Part shown: one piece after another, positions 1-7,529 of the stretch
Layout of the letters: the number at the start of each line of letters is the position of its first letter
Position numbering within the stretch: position 1 is the stretch's first letter
Assembly: GCF_005885815.1 (NCBI RefSeq)
Contig: NZ_CP040602.1
Coordinates: 139,630 to 203,629, forward strand
Length of the DNA stretch: 64,000 nucleotides
Direction of reading: 5' to 3'
From: Thiomicrorhabdus sediminis
GTDB lineage: Bacteria; Pseudomonadota; Gammaproteobacteria; Thiomicrospirales; Thiomicrospiraceae
Program-made: the position numbers and the translations under genes
The notes under the pieces: model-generated
What the model saw: only the letters and a program-made list of their open reading frames with translations
What the model was told of the DNA's origin: nothing
Database searches by the model: none

Positions 1-261
1 TACGGCGTACCTTATTCGGCACGAATTCCTGACTTTATTCTTGATTATTATCTATTGCCTTTAGGTCAGAACGAACAGGGCAAGTGGTTGTTTGACGGCT
101 CCATTTCATTATTGGGCAAATACGATATGAAAGTGGTCGGCGTGGAAAGCTCGATCAGCGTTGAGGCCAGCAATCGAGAGCAAGCAGAAGCCAAATCGAT
201 GGAGCTGTTGGCAGAATCGATTACCGAGCAGTTGACACAGTATTTATTGACTCAGTCCTAA
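1..261 (+). CDS. 3' end of a gene of unknown function (5' end outside the window)
   Basis: The frame is open from the first base of the window and stops at 259-261, so only the last 86 residues are visible. The fragment ends in a probable amphipathic helix (REQAEAKSMELLAESITEQL). Its pattern of a short beta-rich part followed by a terminal helix loosely recalls the C-termini of PqiC/YmbA-type ABC auxiliary lipoproteins, but this is a weak resemblance and I do not assign a function. The next gene follows after 21 bp on the same strand, so the two are probably co-transcribed. Confidence 0.6.
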   Translation, partial: YGVPYSARIPDFILDYYLLPLGQNEQGKWLFDGSISLLGKYDMKVVGVESSISVEASNREQAEAKSMELLAESITEQLTQYLLTQS

Positions 262-282
262 TTCGACTTAAATAGGAACCTT

Positions 283-513
283 ATGAACCTTTTTGGCAAA
301 ATCAGTATTGTTATTTGGATTGTTTTATTGATTGCTGCGGCAATTATGTTTGATTGGTTTGGCAGCCGGGATGCTGCCAATGCGGTACTTGAAGGCGGTA
401 AAGTTGCGGTAGAGAAGCTGGAACAAACCGGTGATCAAGTGCAGGGGGCGATCGAGTCGGTTACCGAAAAGGGCGAAGCGGTTCAGCAGGAAGCAAAGAA
501 GATCGCTGAATAA
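283..513 (+). CDS. small single-pass membrane protein, unknown function
   Basis: This is a 76-residue protein. Residues 6-25 form one hydrophobic membrane segment (ISIVIWIVLLIAAAIMFDWF). The rest is a charged, Ala/Glu/Lys/Gln-rich segment likely to be helical or coiled-coil. A Shine-Dalgarno-like TAGGAA lies just upstream of the ATG. It sits between the unknown partial gene and the CinA-like gene on the same strand with short gaps, so it is probably part of a small operon. I do not recognise a named family. It is presumably anchored in the inner membrane by its N-terminus. Confidence 0.65.
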   Translation: MNLFGKISIVIWIVLLIAAAIMFDWFGSRDAANAVLEGGKVAVEKLEQTGDQVQGAIESVTEKGEAVQQEAKKIAE

Positions 514-545
514 TCTTGCTTGACCAACTTGCCAAGGTGGTGAAA

Positions 546-1322
546 ATGTCTGCAAATTCGGAGAATAAAACATTGCCGCCCATCGGTTTGGTGATTATCG
601 GCGATGAAATCCTTTCCAGTAAGCGTCAGGATCGTCATTTGGCGCAAGTTAATGAGTTGCTTAAGCCACGTGGTTTGCACATCAGTTGGGTCAAGATGCT
701 TGGCGATAATGCCGATTTACTGGTAAAGAATCTACGCCAGAGTTTTGCCGATGGCGATATTGTTTTCAGTTTCGGCGGTATCGGCGCTACTCCGGATGAC
801 CGTACGCGCCAAAGTGCCGCTTTGGCCTTAGGCGTGAAAATTGAACGACATCCCGATGCAGTGGCCGAAATTGAAGCGCAATTTGGTGAAGACGCCTATC
901 CGAAACGAGTGTTAATGGCAGAATACCCTCAAGGCGCGCAAATTATTCCTAATTTCTATAACCGAGTTCCCGGTTTCTCTATCCAAAACCATCACTTTAT
1001 GCCTGGGTTTCCGATGATGGCAAAACCGATGGTGGAATGGGTGTTGGATAATTACTATGCCGATTTTTTTCAGATTCCGTTTATCGAAAAAGCAGTGAAA
1101 ATCGATCAAGGCCATGAATCGGAGTGGATTGATTTTATGCAAGACTTTGAAGAGCGGTTTCCGCAATTGAGACTGTTCAGTCTGCCGAGTATCCATCAAG
1201 ATGGCCGTCGTACCATTGATTTGGGTGTTGAAGGCCCAGCCACCATTGTCGAAGAAGGTTTTGCGTTGATTCTGGCGGAAATGGAGAAACGCCAGCAATC
1301 CTACACGCTGATTGAATCTTAA
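546..1322 (+). CDS. CinA/MoaB-like molybdopterin-binding-domain protein
   Basis: The product is 258 residues. The N-terminal half has the MoCF/MoaB-like fold signature: VIIGDEIL near residues 16-23 and GGIGATPDD at 77-85, the glycine-rich loop that binds molybdopterin or nucleotide in MogA, MoeA and CinA. The C-terminal half has no CinA deamidase domain, so this is the short stand-alone form often annotated as competence/damage-inducible protein A. I chose ATG 546 because AAGGTGG lies 5 bp upstream; a TTG at 516 is in frame but has no ribosome site. The fold is clear. The substrate is not: it could act on nucleotides or on a pterin, and a role in Mo-cofactor synthesis is only a possibility. 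Confidence 0.85.
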   Translation: MSANSENKTLPPIGLVIIGDEILSSKRQDRHLAQVNELLKPRGLHISWVKMLGDNADLLVKNLRQSFADGDIVFSFGGIGATPDDRTRQSAALALGVKIERHPDAVAEIEAQFGEDAYPKRVLMAEYPQGAQIIPNFYNRVPGFSIQNHHFMPGFPMMAKPMVEWVLDNYYADFFQIPFIEKAVKIDQGHESEWIDFMQDFEERFPQLRLFSLPSIHQDGRRTIDLGVEGPATIVEEGFALILAEMEKRQQSYTLIES

Positions 1323-1423
1323 AGGCGAGTAAGCGCTTAACTGATACAATAGCGATCATTCTTTAGCCTTGATGATATTTGCTTAATTTTGCGCTAACAC
1401 CATTTTTAAAAGCCCCGTTCCTT

Positions 1424-2656
1424 ATGCCTGATCATTCTTTCACCAGCCCTTCTTCAAACACGTACTCGGAAAGCACTTTTCGTGATGTCATTATTATCGG
1501 CGCTGGAGCATCGGGATTAATGTGTGCCGCTACCGCCGGTTATCAAGGCAAACAGGTTTTGGTTTTGGATCATGCCCCGAAAGCGGCGGCGAAAATCCGT
1601 ATTTCAGGGGGGGGTAAGTGCAATTTCACCAATATGGATATTTCCAGTGAAAACTATATTTGTCAAAACCCCCATTTTGTTAAATCCGCCTTATCGCGTT
1701 ATCCCTCATCTGCCTTTATTGAGTTGGTAGAGCGCCATGGCTTGGCTTATGAACAACGCGAGCTGGGAAAGCTGTTTTGCAGTGAACGTGCTTCGGATTT
1801 GATTCAGATTCTGCGCACTGAATGTGATTGGGCCGGTGTCGAGGTGCAGACCCGTTGTGCCATTCAACAGCTGAGCTATGAAGATGGTCTTTATCGATTA
1901 ACCACCAGTCAAGGTGTGTTCCAGTGTGCTAAACTGGTTGTCGCCAGCGGTGCTTTATCGTTTGCCAAATTAAAGGCGACCGGCTTGGGTTACGATATCG
2001 CACGTCAGTTCGGTTTGAATGTTATCGAAACACGTCCCGGTTTAGTGCCATTAAGTTTTGCCGGTCGTTGGCAAAAACGTTTCGGTGAGCTGAGCGGTTT
2101 GGCGCTGGATGTCTCGGTGACAGCAGGAGGCAGGAGCTTTAATGAAGCCATATTGTTTACTCATACCGGTTTAAGTGGTCCGGGCATTTTGCAGGCATCG
2201 AACTACTGGCAAGCAGGCGAGCCCATCGTGATTAATCTATTGCCAAAAAAGGATGTGTTTGCCGAGTTGTTGGCGTTGAAAAAGCAGGGCGCTTCTTTAA
2301 GCAAATGGCTGCAACGGTATTTACCGAAACGGATGGTGCAACAATGGTTGGAATGGTATCCGTTGAACGATCAGCCACAGCCGGATATGGCCAATATCAG
2401 CGATGACAGTCTACGCCACTATGGCGAACAATTAATGAATTGGACGCTCTATCCATCGGATACCGCCGGTTACGACAAGGCCGAGGTCACGTTAGGTGGT
2501 GTCGATACCGACGAGGTTTCACAAAAAAGTTTTGAAGCCAAAAAACAACCGGGCTTGTATTTCATCGGCGAAGTGCTTGATGTCACCGGTCACCTGGGAG
2601 GGTATAACTTCCAGTGGGCATGGGCGTCGGGGGTGGCTTGTGGATTGGCTTTGTGA
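1424..2656 (+). CDS. BaiN/YhiN (HI0933)-family FAD-dependent oxidoreductase
   Basis: This 410-residue flavoprotein has a Rossmann dinucleotide motif at residues 25-31 (IGAGASG). The conserved RISGGGKCNFTN segment typical of HI0933/YhiN proteins follows at about 58-70, and the family's C-terminal signature GLYFIGEVLDVTGHLGGYNF ends with a second FAD-contacting glycine run. Length fits the shorter TIGR03862-like branch. The physiological substrate is not established for most members; they bind FAD and probably NAD(P)H. The start is uncertain: ATG 1424 is preferred over TTG 1379, though neither has a strong ribosome site. Residues before about 20 look disordered. The downstream neighbour ppiC is convergent. 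Confidence 0.88.
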   Translation: MPDHSFTSPSSNTYSESTFRDVIIIGAGASGLMCAATAGYQGKQVLVLDHAPKAAAKIRISGGGKCNFTNMDISSENYICQNPHFVKSALSRYPSSAFIELVERHGLAYEQRELGKLFCSERASDLIQILRTECDWAGVEVQTRCAIQQLSYEDGLYRLTTSQGVFQCAKLVVASGALSFAKLKATGLGYDIARQFGLNVIETRPGLVPLSFAGRWQKRFGELSGLALDVSVTAGGRSFNEAILFTHTGLSGPGILQASNYWQAGEPIVINLLPKKDVFAELLALKKQGASLSKWLQRYLPKRMVQQWLEWYPLNDQPQPDMANISDDSLRHYGEQLMNWTLYPSDTAGYDKAEVTLGGVDTDEVSQKSFEAKKQPGLYFIGEVLDVTGHLGGYNFQWAWASGVACGLAL

Positions 2657-2726
2657 ACAAATAGAGTTGTTTTAGAGGGATGTAATTTTATTCTTCCTGC
2701 TGCACGATAGACAAACCGTAATAAGT

Positions 2727-3005
2727 CTAGTTGCGATATAGTGTTTTGATTAGATGATAGCCAAAACGGGTTTTGATAGGGCCATGCACCTCAAGCAGGG
2801 AGCGTTTGAATACCACTTGATCGAACGCTTTTACCATCTTTCCTTGATTAAACTCGCCCAAGTGGCCGCCGCGTTTGCCCGAAGGACAGATTGAATGGCG
2901 TTTGGCCAAGACATCAAATGGCTTGCCGCGTTTTAATTGCTCAAGAATCTCCAATGCCTCTGTTTCCGTCTTTACCAAAATATGCAGTGCCGCTGCTCTT
3001 GCCAT
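2727..3005 (-). CDS. ppiC: parvulin-type peptidyl-prolyl cis-trans isomerase (PpiC)
   Basis: The product is 92 residues, the full size of a free-standing cytoplasmic parvulin. The fold is recognisable from [17 protein letters not shown] at the start, [21 protein letters not shown] in the middle and [15 protein letters not shown] at the end. These contain the active-site His residues (H8 and the H of GYHLI) and Cys of the family. There is no signal peptide, so it acts in the cytoplasm. It lies downstream of metR on the same strand with an 83-bp gap and converges on the flavoprotein gene. Confidence 0.93.
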   Translation of the reverse strand: MARAAALHILVKTETEALEILEQLKRGKPFDVLAKRHSICPSGKRGGHLGEFNQGKMVKAFDQVVFKRSLLEVHGPIKTRFGYHLIKTLYRN

Positions 3006-3088
3006 CTTCGTCTCTCTCGCTAACTTTAGTTATCTGCGTATGCTAACAACAATTGATTGCAGCCAAGTGATTTTTTGCCTGCTACAAA

Positions 3089-3979
3089 TTAAATCATCAC
3101 CTTTTGTGCAATCAGCTCGATCATGTCTTGAACGTAATGTTGGTTGGATAACGCTTTTGGTGTTGCGGCATATAACTTAGTCCAAAGACCTTCTTCACTT
3201 AACGGGCGCCAAGGCAAGTGTTTGAACTCTGCCTGGTTTGCCAATAACCACTTGGGTAAAACGCAGATGCCTCGCCCGGCTTCAACACGCTGTAACATCA
3301 TTATCGTCAACTCTGAGTAAGATAAAGATTTTGGCGTGATCCCATTAGGATCTAAAAAGTCTTTAAATACACTCAATTTGTTTTTATCCACCGGATAGGT
3401 GATCAGGGTCAGTTCTTTGAAATCTTCGGGTGCTAAAAATGTTTTGTGAAGCAGGTGGCATTCCAACGGTAAAACAGCCACCAGTTCATAGCTAAATAGC
3501 GCGGTGTAATCTATGTCCTCTAAGGTTTCCGGGTCAGAGGTAATGACAAAATCTAGCTGTTGCGAGGACAGTTGCGTTAACGGAGCTTGATTAAAACTTG
3601 GCACGATATCCAAATCCACACTGGGCCATTGTTCTTGATAAGGCCGTAATAATGGCATTAACCATTCAAAGCAGGTATGGCAATCTACGCCTATCCAGAG
3701 TCGTCCACTTTCTCCTTGTTTCAAGGACAGCAGTTGTCGTTGGACATTTTCTATTTGAGGTAAAACCTGCTGCGCCGCTTGCAGCAAGATCTGGCCAGCC
3801 GGAGTCCATTGAATGGGAAAGGTTTTACGTTTAAACAGTTCAATTTCTAAGCTCTCTTCCAATTGTTTAATTTGATGGGAGAGCGCAGATTGTGTCATGC
3901 AGAGTGTATTGGCGGCTTTATTAACGCTATGTGTTTGGGCTAATGCCTGTAATGTTCGTAAATGTTTGAGTTCTATCAT
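3089..3979 (-). CDS. metR: LysR-type regulator MetR, activator of metE
   Basis: This is a 296-residue LysR-family protein. The winged helix-turn-helix occupies residues 1-60 (LRTLQALAQTHSVNKAANTL, then TQSALSHQIKQLEE), followed by a two-lobed effector domain. In MetR the effector is homocysteine. The gene is transcribed divergently from metE with 122 bp between the start codons, and that gap contains a perfect TGAA-N5-TTCA MetR box. The arrangement matches the classical metR/metE pair of gammaproteobacteria, so the assignment is firm although the sequence alone would only say LysR family. Confidence 0.92.
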   Translation of the reverse strand: MIELKHLRTLQALAQTHSVNKAANTLCMTQSALSHQIKQLEESLEIELFKRKTFPIQWTPAGQILLQAAQQVLPQIENVQRQLLSLKQGESGRLWIGVDCHTCFEWLMPLLRPYQEQWPSVDLDIVPSFNQAPLTQLSSQQLDFVITSDPETLEDIDYTALFSYELVAVLPLECHLLHKTFLAPEDFKELTLITYPVDKNKLSVFKDFLDPNGITPKSLSYSELTIMMLQRVEAGRGICVLPKWLLANQAEFKHLPWRPLSEEGLWTKLYAATPKALSNQHYVQDMIELIAQKVMI

Positions 3980-3989
3980 TGTCTTATTA

Positions 3990-4002
3990 TGAATTTATTT
4001 CA
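3990..4002. promoter_or_regulatory. MetR operator (perfect TGAA-N5-TTCA)
   Basis: TGAATTTATTTCA lies 11 bp from the metR start and about 100 bp from the metE start. It matches the established MetR consensus TGAANNNNNTTCA exactly. It probably serves both metR autoregulation and metE activation. Only one perfect copy is visible; a weaker second site may exist closer to metE. Confidence 0.75.
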
Positions 4003-4101
4003 TGTTTTTGTGAATTTTAATCGTTTGTTTTCATAAATGTGAGAATCTACACTTTCCTTGTTCAAAAAGTAATGCCTATTTATTAAACAAGGAATCAAAC
4101 C

Positions 4102-6429
4102 ATGACTATTCATAATTTGGGTTATCCAAGAATTGGTGATTTTCGCGAACTCAAATTCACCATTGAAGCCTATTGGAAAGGCGAAAAAAACCTCGTCGAG
4201 CTAGAAGAGCAAGCCCGTAATATCCGTTACCAAAATTATCAGACGCAAATTGCTGCCGGTGTTGAACTGATACCGGTGAATGACTTTGCTTATTATGATC
4301 AGGTGCTCAATATGAGTACTTTGCTGGGGGTTATTCCTGAACGTTTCGCGCAAGAAAAATACGATGTCGAGGTAGCGTTTCGCATGGCGAGGGGTCGAGC
4401 ACCATCTGATGATGGCCACCATTGCTGCGCTCATCATCAAGCCAATTCTAAAGCGGGTTATGCCGGAGCCATGAAGAAGTGGTTTGACAGCAATTATCAT
4501 TATATTGTTCCGGAGTTTGAAGAAAGCACCCGCTTTGAGATTACCGACACGCGTCTGTTTGACGAGGTGGCTGAAGCCTTGGCGTTAAGACAGGATGGCA
4601 AAAATATCGATTTCAAACCTGTGCTGATCGGTCCCGTGACCTATTTGTATCTGGCCGAGAACAAAGGCACTTCTCTGCCTAAATTGCAGCGTCTAGAGAG
4701 TTTATTGGATGTGTATTGCGAAGTGTTAGATAGGCTCGCCAAATTGGGCATTTCCTGGGTTCAGGTCGATGAACCTATTTTGGGATTGGAATTAGAACAG
4801 GATTGGCAAAATGCATTCAATCAAGCTTATGACACTCTCGCTAACAGTCCAGCCAAATTGCTTTTGGCAACCTACTTTGAGACCTTAGGGGATAACCTTG
4901 AACTGGCCTGTCGGCTTCCGGTAGCGGGCTTGCATTACGACGGTTTACGCGGCCAAAAGCAGTTAGATCAACTGGTGAATGCTTATCCTGTCAATAAAGT
5001 GCTTTCCATCGGCTTGGTGGATGGCCGTAATATCTGGAAGACCGATTTGAATGAAGCGATAAAGTTACTGAAAGAAGCAAAAGATAAGTTTGCCGAGAAT
5101 TTGTGGGTGGCGCCCAGTTGCTCATTACTTCATGTGCCGGTGAATTTAGAGGTTGAGGAGAAGCTAGAATCCGAGTTGAAAAACTATCTGGCATTTGCCA
5201 AACAAAAGCTGAGTGAAATCAAACTCATTGCCGATGCCTTGAATGGTAGAGAGAACCAGCAAGCTTTGGCGGATAACTCCAGGGCAATCGCGGCAAAGAA
5301 AAACTCTAAATTGGTCAATGACTTCGAAGTACAGCAGCGTATTGCCAAGCTTGATGAGATTGCATTGAAGCGTCCACGGCCTTATGCGGAGCGAGCGCCA
5401 GAACAGAAGGCTAAGTTTCATTTGCCGTTGTTTCCGACCACGACCATCGGTTCCTTTCCTCAAACCGCTGAAATACGCCAAGTACGCCGACAATTTAAAA
5501 GCGGTGATATCAGTGAAGCGCAGTATATCGAAGCGATGCAGGCCGAAATTCGCGATGTCTGCGACCGTCAGCAACGTATCGGCATTGATGTCCTTGTTCA
5601 TGGCGAGCCTGAGCGTAATGACATGGTCGAATACTTTGGTGAGCAATTAGACGGCTATGCCTTTACTCAGTTTGGCTGGGTTCAGTCTTATGGTTCTCGC
5701 TGTGTCAAACCGCCAATTATCTTTGGCGATGTGTCTCGTCCAAAAGCCATGACGGTAGCTTGGTCGAAATATGCGCAAAGTCAAACCGAAAAAATCATGA
5801 AAGGCATGTTAACCGGCGCTGTAACCATGTTGAACTGGTCATTTGTACGCAATGATCAACCACGAGAAATCACCTGTAACCAAATTGCCTTGGCTCTACG
5901 TGATGAGGTGTTGGATTTGGAATCTGCGGGCATTCATATGATTCAAATCGACGAAGCGGCTCTGCGAGAAGGCCTGCCCCTGAAAAAGGCAGATTGGCAA
6001 AATTATCTGAACTGGGCGGTGAATAGTTTCTTGATCACGACCTCTGGTGTGGCTAATACAACTCAAATTCATACCCATATGTGTTATTCAGAGTTCAATG
6101 ACATTATTGAGGCGGTCGCGGCAATGGATGCCGATGTGATTACAATCGAAACTTCAAAGTCACATATGAAGCTATTAGATGCCTTTGTCGACTTCGCTTA
6201 TCCGAATGAAATCGGACCGGGTGTCTACGATATCCATTCACCGAATATTCCAACGGTGGAACAAATGGTGAAATTAATTGAACAAGCGTCAAAACTGATT
6301 CCGGTTGAGCGTTTATGGGTAAATCCGGATTGTGGACTAAAAACTCGAGGCTGGACAGAAACCGAACCGGCTTTGGTAAATATGGTCGAAGCGGCTAAAC
6401 AGCTAAGAGAAAGCTTCTTGAATCATTAA
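4102..6429 (+). CDS. metE: cobalamin-independent methionine synthase MetE
   Basis: This is a 775-residue enzyme that transfers a methyl group from 5-methyltetrahydropteroyltri-glutamate to homocysteine in the cytoplasm. The N-terminal barrel begins NLGYPRIG. The C-terminal barrel has all zinc ligands: His659, Cys661 (HTHMCYSEF), Glu683 and Cys744 (NPDCGLKTRGW). Each is offset by +18 from the E. coli numbering as I remember it. The start is supported by AAGGA upstream of the ATG. Between residues 102 and 125 there is an extra stretch of about 13 residues, rich in His and Cys (GHHCCAHH at 105-112), that E. coli MetE lacks. It is divergent from metR and followed by a terminator. Confidence 0.98.
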   Translation: MTIHNLGYPRIGDFRELKFTIEAYWKGEKNLVELEEQARNIRYQNYQTQIAAGVELIPVNDFAYYDQVLNMSTLLGVIPERFAQEKYDVEVAFRMARGRAPSDDGHHCCAHHQANSKAGYAGAMKKWFDSNYHYIVPEFEESTRFEITDTRLFDEVAEALALRQDGKNIDFKPVLIGPVTYLYLAENKGTSLPKLQRLESLLDVYCEVLDRLAKLGISWVQVDEPILGLELEQDWQNAFNQAYDTLANSPAKLLLATYFETLGDNLELACRLPVAGLHYDGLRGQKQLDQLVNAYPVNKVLSIGLVDGRNIWKTDLNEAIKLLKEAKDKFAENLWVAPSCSLLHVPVNLEVEEKLESELKNYLAFAKQKLSEIKLIADALNGRENQQALADNSRAIAAKKNSKLVNDFEVQQRIAKLDEIALKRPRPYAERAPEQKAKFHLPLFPTTTIGSFPQTAEIRQVRRQFKSGDISEAQYIEAMQAEIRDVCDRQQRIGIDVLVHGEPERNDMVEYFGEQLDGYAFTQFGWVQSYGSRCVKPPIIFGDVSRPKAMTVAWSKYAQSQTEKIMKGMLTGAVTMLNWSFVRNDQPREITCNQIALALRDEVLDLESAGIHMIQIDEAALREGLPLKKADWQNYLNWAVNSFLITTSGVANTTQIHTHMCYSEFNDIIEAVAAMDADVITIETSKSHMKLLDAFVDFAYPNEIGPGVYDIHSPNIPTVEQMVKLIEQASKLIPVERLWVNPDCGLKTRGWTETEPALVNMVEAAKQLRESFLNH

Positions 6430-6455
6430 AATTGTCGGACATCATTGAGTAAGCA

Positions 6456-6484
6456 AGCCACTAAGGGATTAGTGGCTTTTTGAA
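6456..6484 (+). terminator. rho-independent terminator of metE
   Basis: The stem AGCCACTA/TAGTGGCT closes a short loop and is followed by TTTTT, starting 27 bp after the metE stop. Confidence 0.85.
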
Positions 6485-6529
6485 GTGAATCGCGATTGAT
6501 TGAGATCTCAATCGGGGATAGCGGTTTTT

Positions 6530-6964
6530 TCAATAATCCATCATCATTCTTGGATAACAGCTTCTAAAAGCTTCCTTCTGCTCTTTTGTCAGCACCGATT
6601 GCATTTTGTCGCGCCTTTTCAGGCGATACATAAATGCCTGTTTTTTGGCGGCGGCAAGTTCGTCATAGGCTTTGGAAATCGCCTTGTCATTGTCAGAACG
6701 CATCGCTTTGGAGAGTTTATTACGCGCTTTCCATAGCTTGTTCATCATGCTCGACATTTCATCCATTGTCTCTGCACGAATTGATTGCATTTTTTCAATC
6801 TGCTCTGCGCTTAAATTCATCGGACCCATGCCATAACCATAACCGTCCATCATGCCGTAACCATAACCATCATGCATCATAGGGCCATAGTCGTCCTCGG
6901 CATGAAGTGCCATAGGAGTTATTAAAACGCTTGCCAGTAGCAGGGTTTTTATTCCAGTTTTCAT
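6530..6964 (-). CDS. Spy/CpxP-family periplasmic chaperone-like protein
   Basis: The product is 144 residues with a signal peptide at 1-22 (cleavage after ALHA). A Met/Gly/Tyr-rich region follows with two tandem DGYGYGM repeats at about 32-46. The helical part has the Spy/CpxP LTxxQ-type motif near the C-terminus (VLTKEQKEAF) and a first copy at LSAEQIEKM. Family members are periplasmic and respond to envelope stress or metals. The Met- and His-containing N-terminus could bind copper, and the divergent neighbours belong to a copper-export island. A cysteine near the end (RSCYPRMM) is unpaired. Function beyond the family level is inferred. Confidence 0.85.
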   Translation of the reverse strand: MKTGIKTLLLASVLITPMALHAEDDYGPMMHDGYGYGMMDGYGYGMGPMNLSAEQIEKMQSIRAETMDEMSSMMNKLWKARNKLSKAMRSDNDKAISKAYDELAAAKKQAFMYRLKRRDKMQSVLTKEQKEAFRSCYPRMMMDY

Positions 6965-7056
6965 ATAGTGTTACCTCTTTTGTTCAATTAAAGATGTCAT
7001 CACTTGTTCCGTGGGTTTACCTCCGTCGCCACGTCGTTACATAAAAAACCTGAAAA

Positions 7057-7115
7057 TTGAAAATGACATTAATGCCATTAGAGTATTGATTTTCAAACTT
7101 TTTTTATTAATGTCA
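7057..7115. promoter_or_regulatory. divergent control region with two interleaved perfect inverted repeats (CusR/CopR-like half-sites)
   Basis: TGACATTAAT at 7064-7073 and ATTAATGTCA at 7106-7115 are perfect inverted copies. TTGAAAAT at 7057-7064 and ATTTTCAA at 7089-7096 form a second perfect pair that interleaves with the first. AAAATGACA at 7060-7068 equals one half of the E. coli CusR box as I recall it. The region lies between the spy-like gene and the SHOCT/copper-ATPase genes, so a copper-responsive regulator is a reasonable inference. Confidence 0.45.
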
Positions 7116-7131
7116 AAGTTAAGTGTTTTTT

Positions 7132-7144
7132 AAGCCTAAGGCTT
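7132..7144. repeat. 13-bp perfect palindrome upstream of the copper island
   Basis: AAGCCT-A-AGGCTT is perfectly symmetric and lies 79 bp before the SHOCT gene. It is too compact to be a hairpin with a normal loop, so a protein-binding site is more likely. The regulator is unknown. Confidence 0.35.
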
Positions 7145-7222
7145 TTATGTAATAAAGACATGGGATTCCGTGTCTTAATTGAGTGACAACGTTATTCGGA
7201 TTCCTCGTCTAAGGAGGGAATA

Positions 7223-7453
7223 ATGAACTGGAATTACTGGAATATGCATGGCTATGATGGAATGGGTTTTATGTGGTTTTGGTTGCTCTTGATCGTGATC
7301 GTGGTGGTGTTGCTGGCTTGGTTTGTTAAACCTGGCGGAAGCTCTGTGCCTCATCATGAAACGGCGCTGGATATCTTGCAAAAAAGGCTGGCTCGTGGCG
7401 AGATTGATGAGCAGGAGTATCGCCGTATTAAAGACACCTTGGATACCGAATAG
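7223..7453 (+). CDS. small SHOCT-domain membrane protein
   Basis: This 76-residue protein has one membrane segment at residues 16-34 (MWFWLLLIVIVVVLLAWFV). It ends in a SHOCT (short C-terminal) motif: ALDILQKRLARGEIDEQEYR. Such proteins are common next to copper and heavy-metal export genes, and their exact role is unknown. The upstream AAGGAGGGA is a very strong ribosome site, 6 bp before the ATG. It lies 76 bp upstream of the copper ATPase gene on the same strand and is probably co-transcribed with it. Confidence 0.85.
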   Translation: MNWNYWNMHGYDGMGFMWFWLLLIVIVVVLLAWFVKPGGSSVPHHETALDILQKRLARGEIDEQEYRRIKDTLDTE

Positions 7454-7529
7454 ATAGGCGTTGATATCCTGTCTTTGAAGGGCTCATACAGAGGCAAGTT
7501 TTCTCTGTTAGATTAAAAAGGAGTTGATG

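Noticed and set aside
912..1349. 145-codon minus-strand frame opposite the CinA-like gene
   Set aside because: It is the antisense shadow of a well-supported gene, with an unlikely Arg/His/Phe-rich composition.
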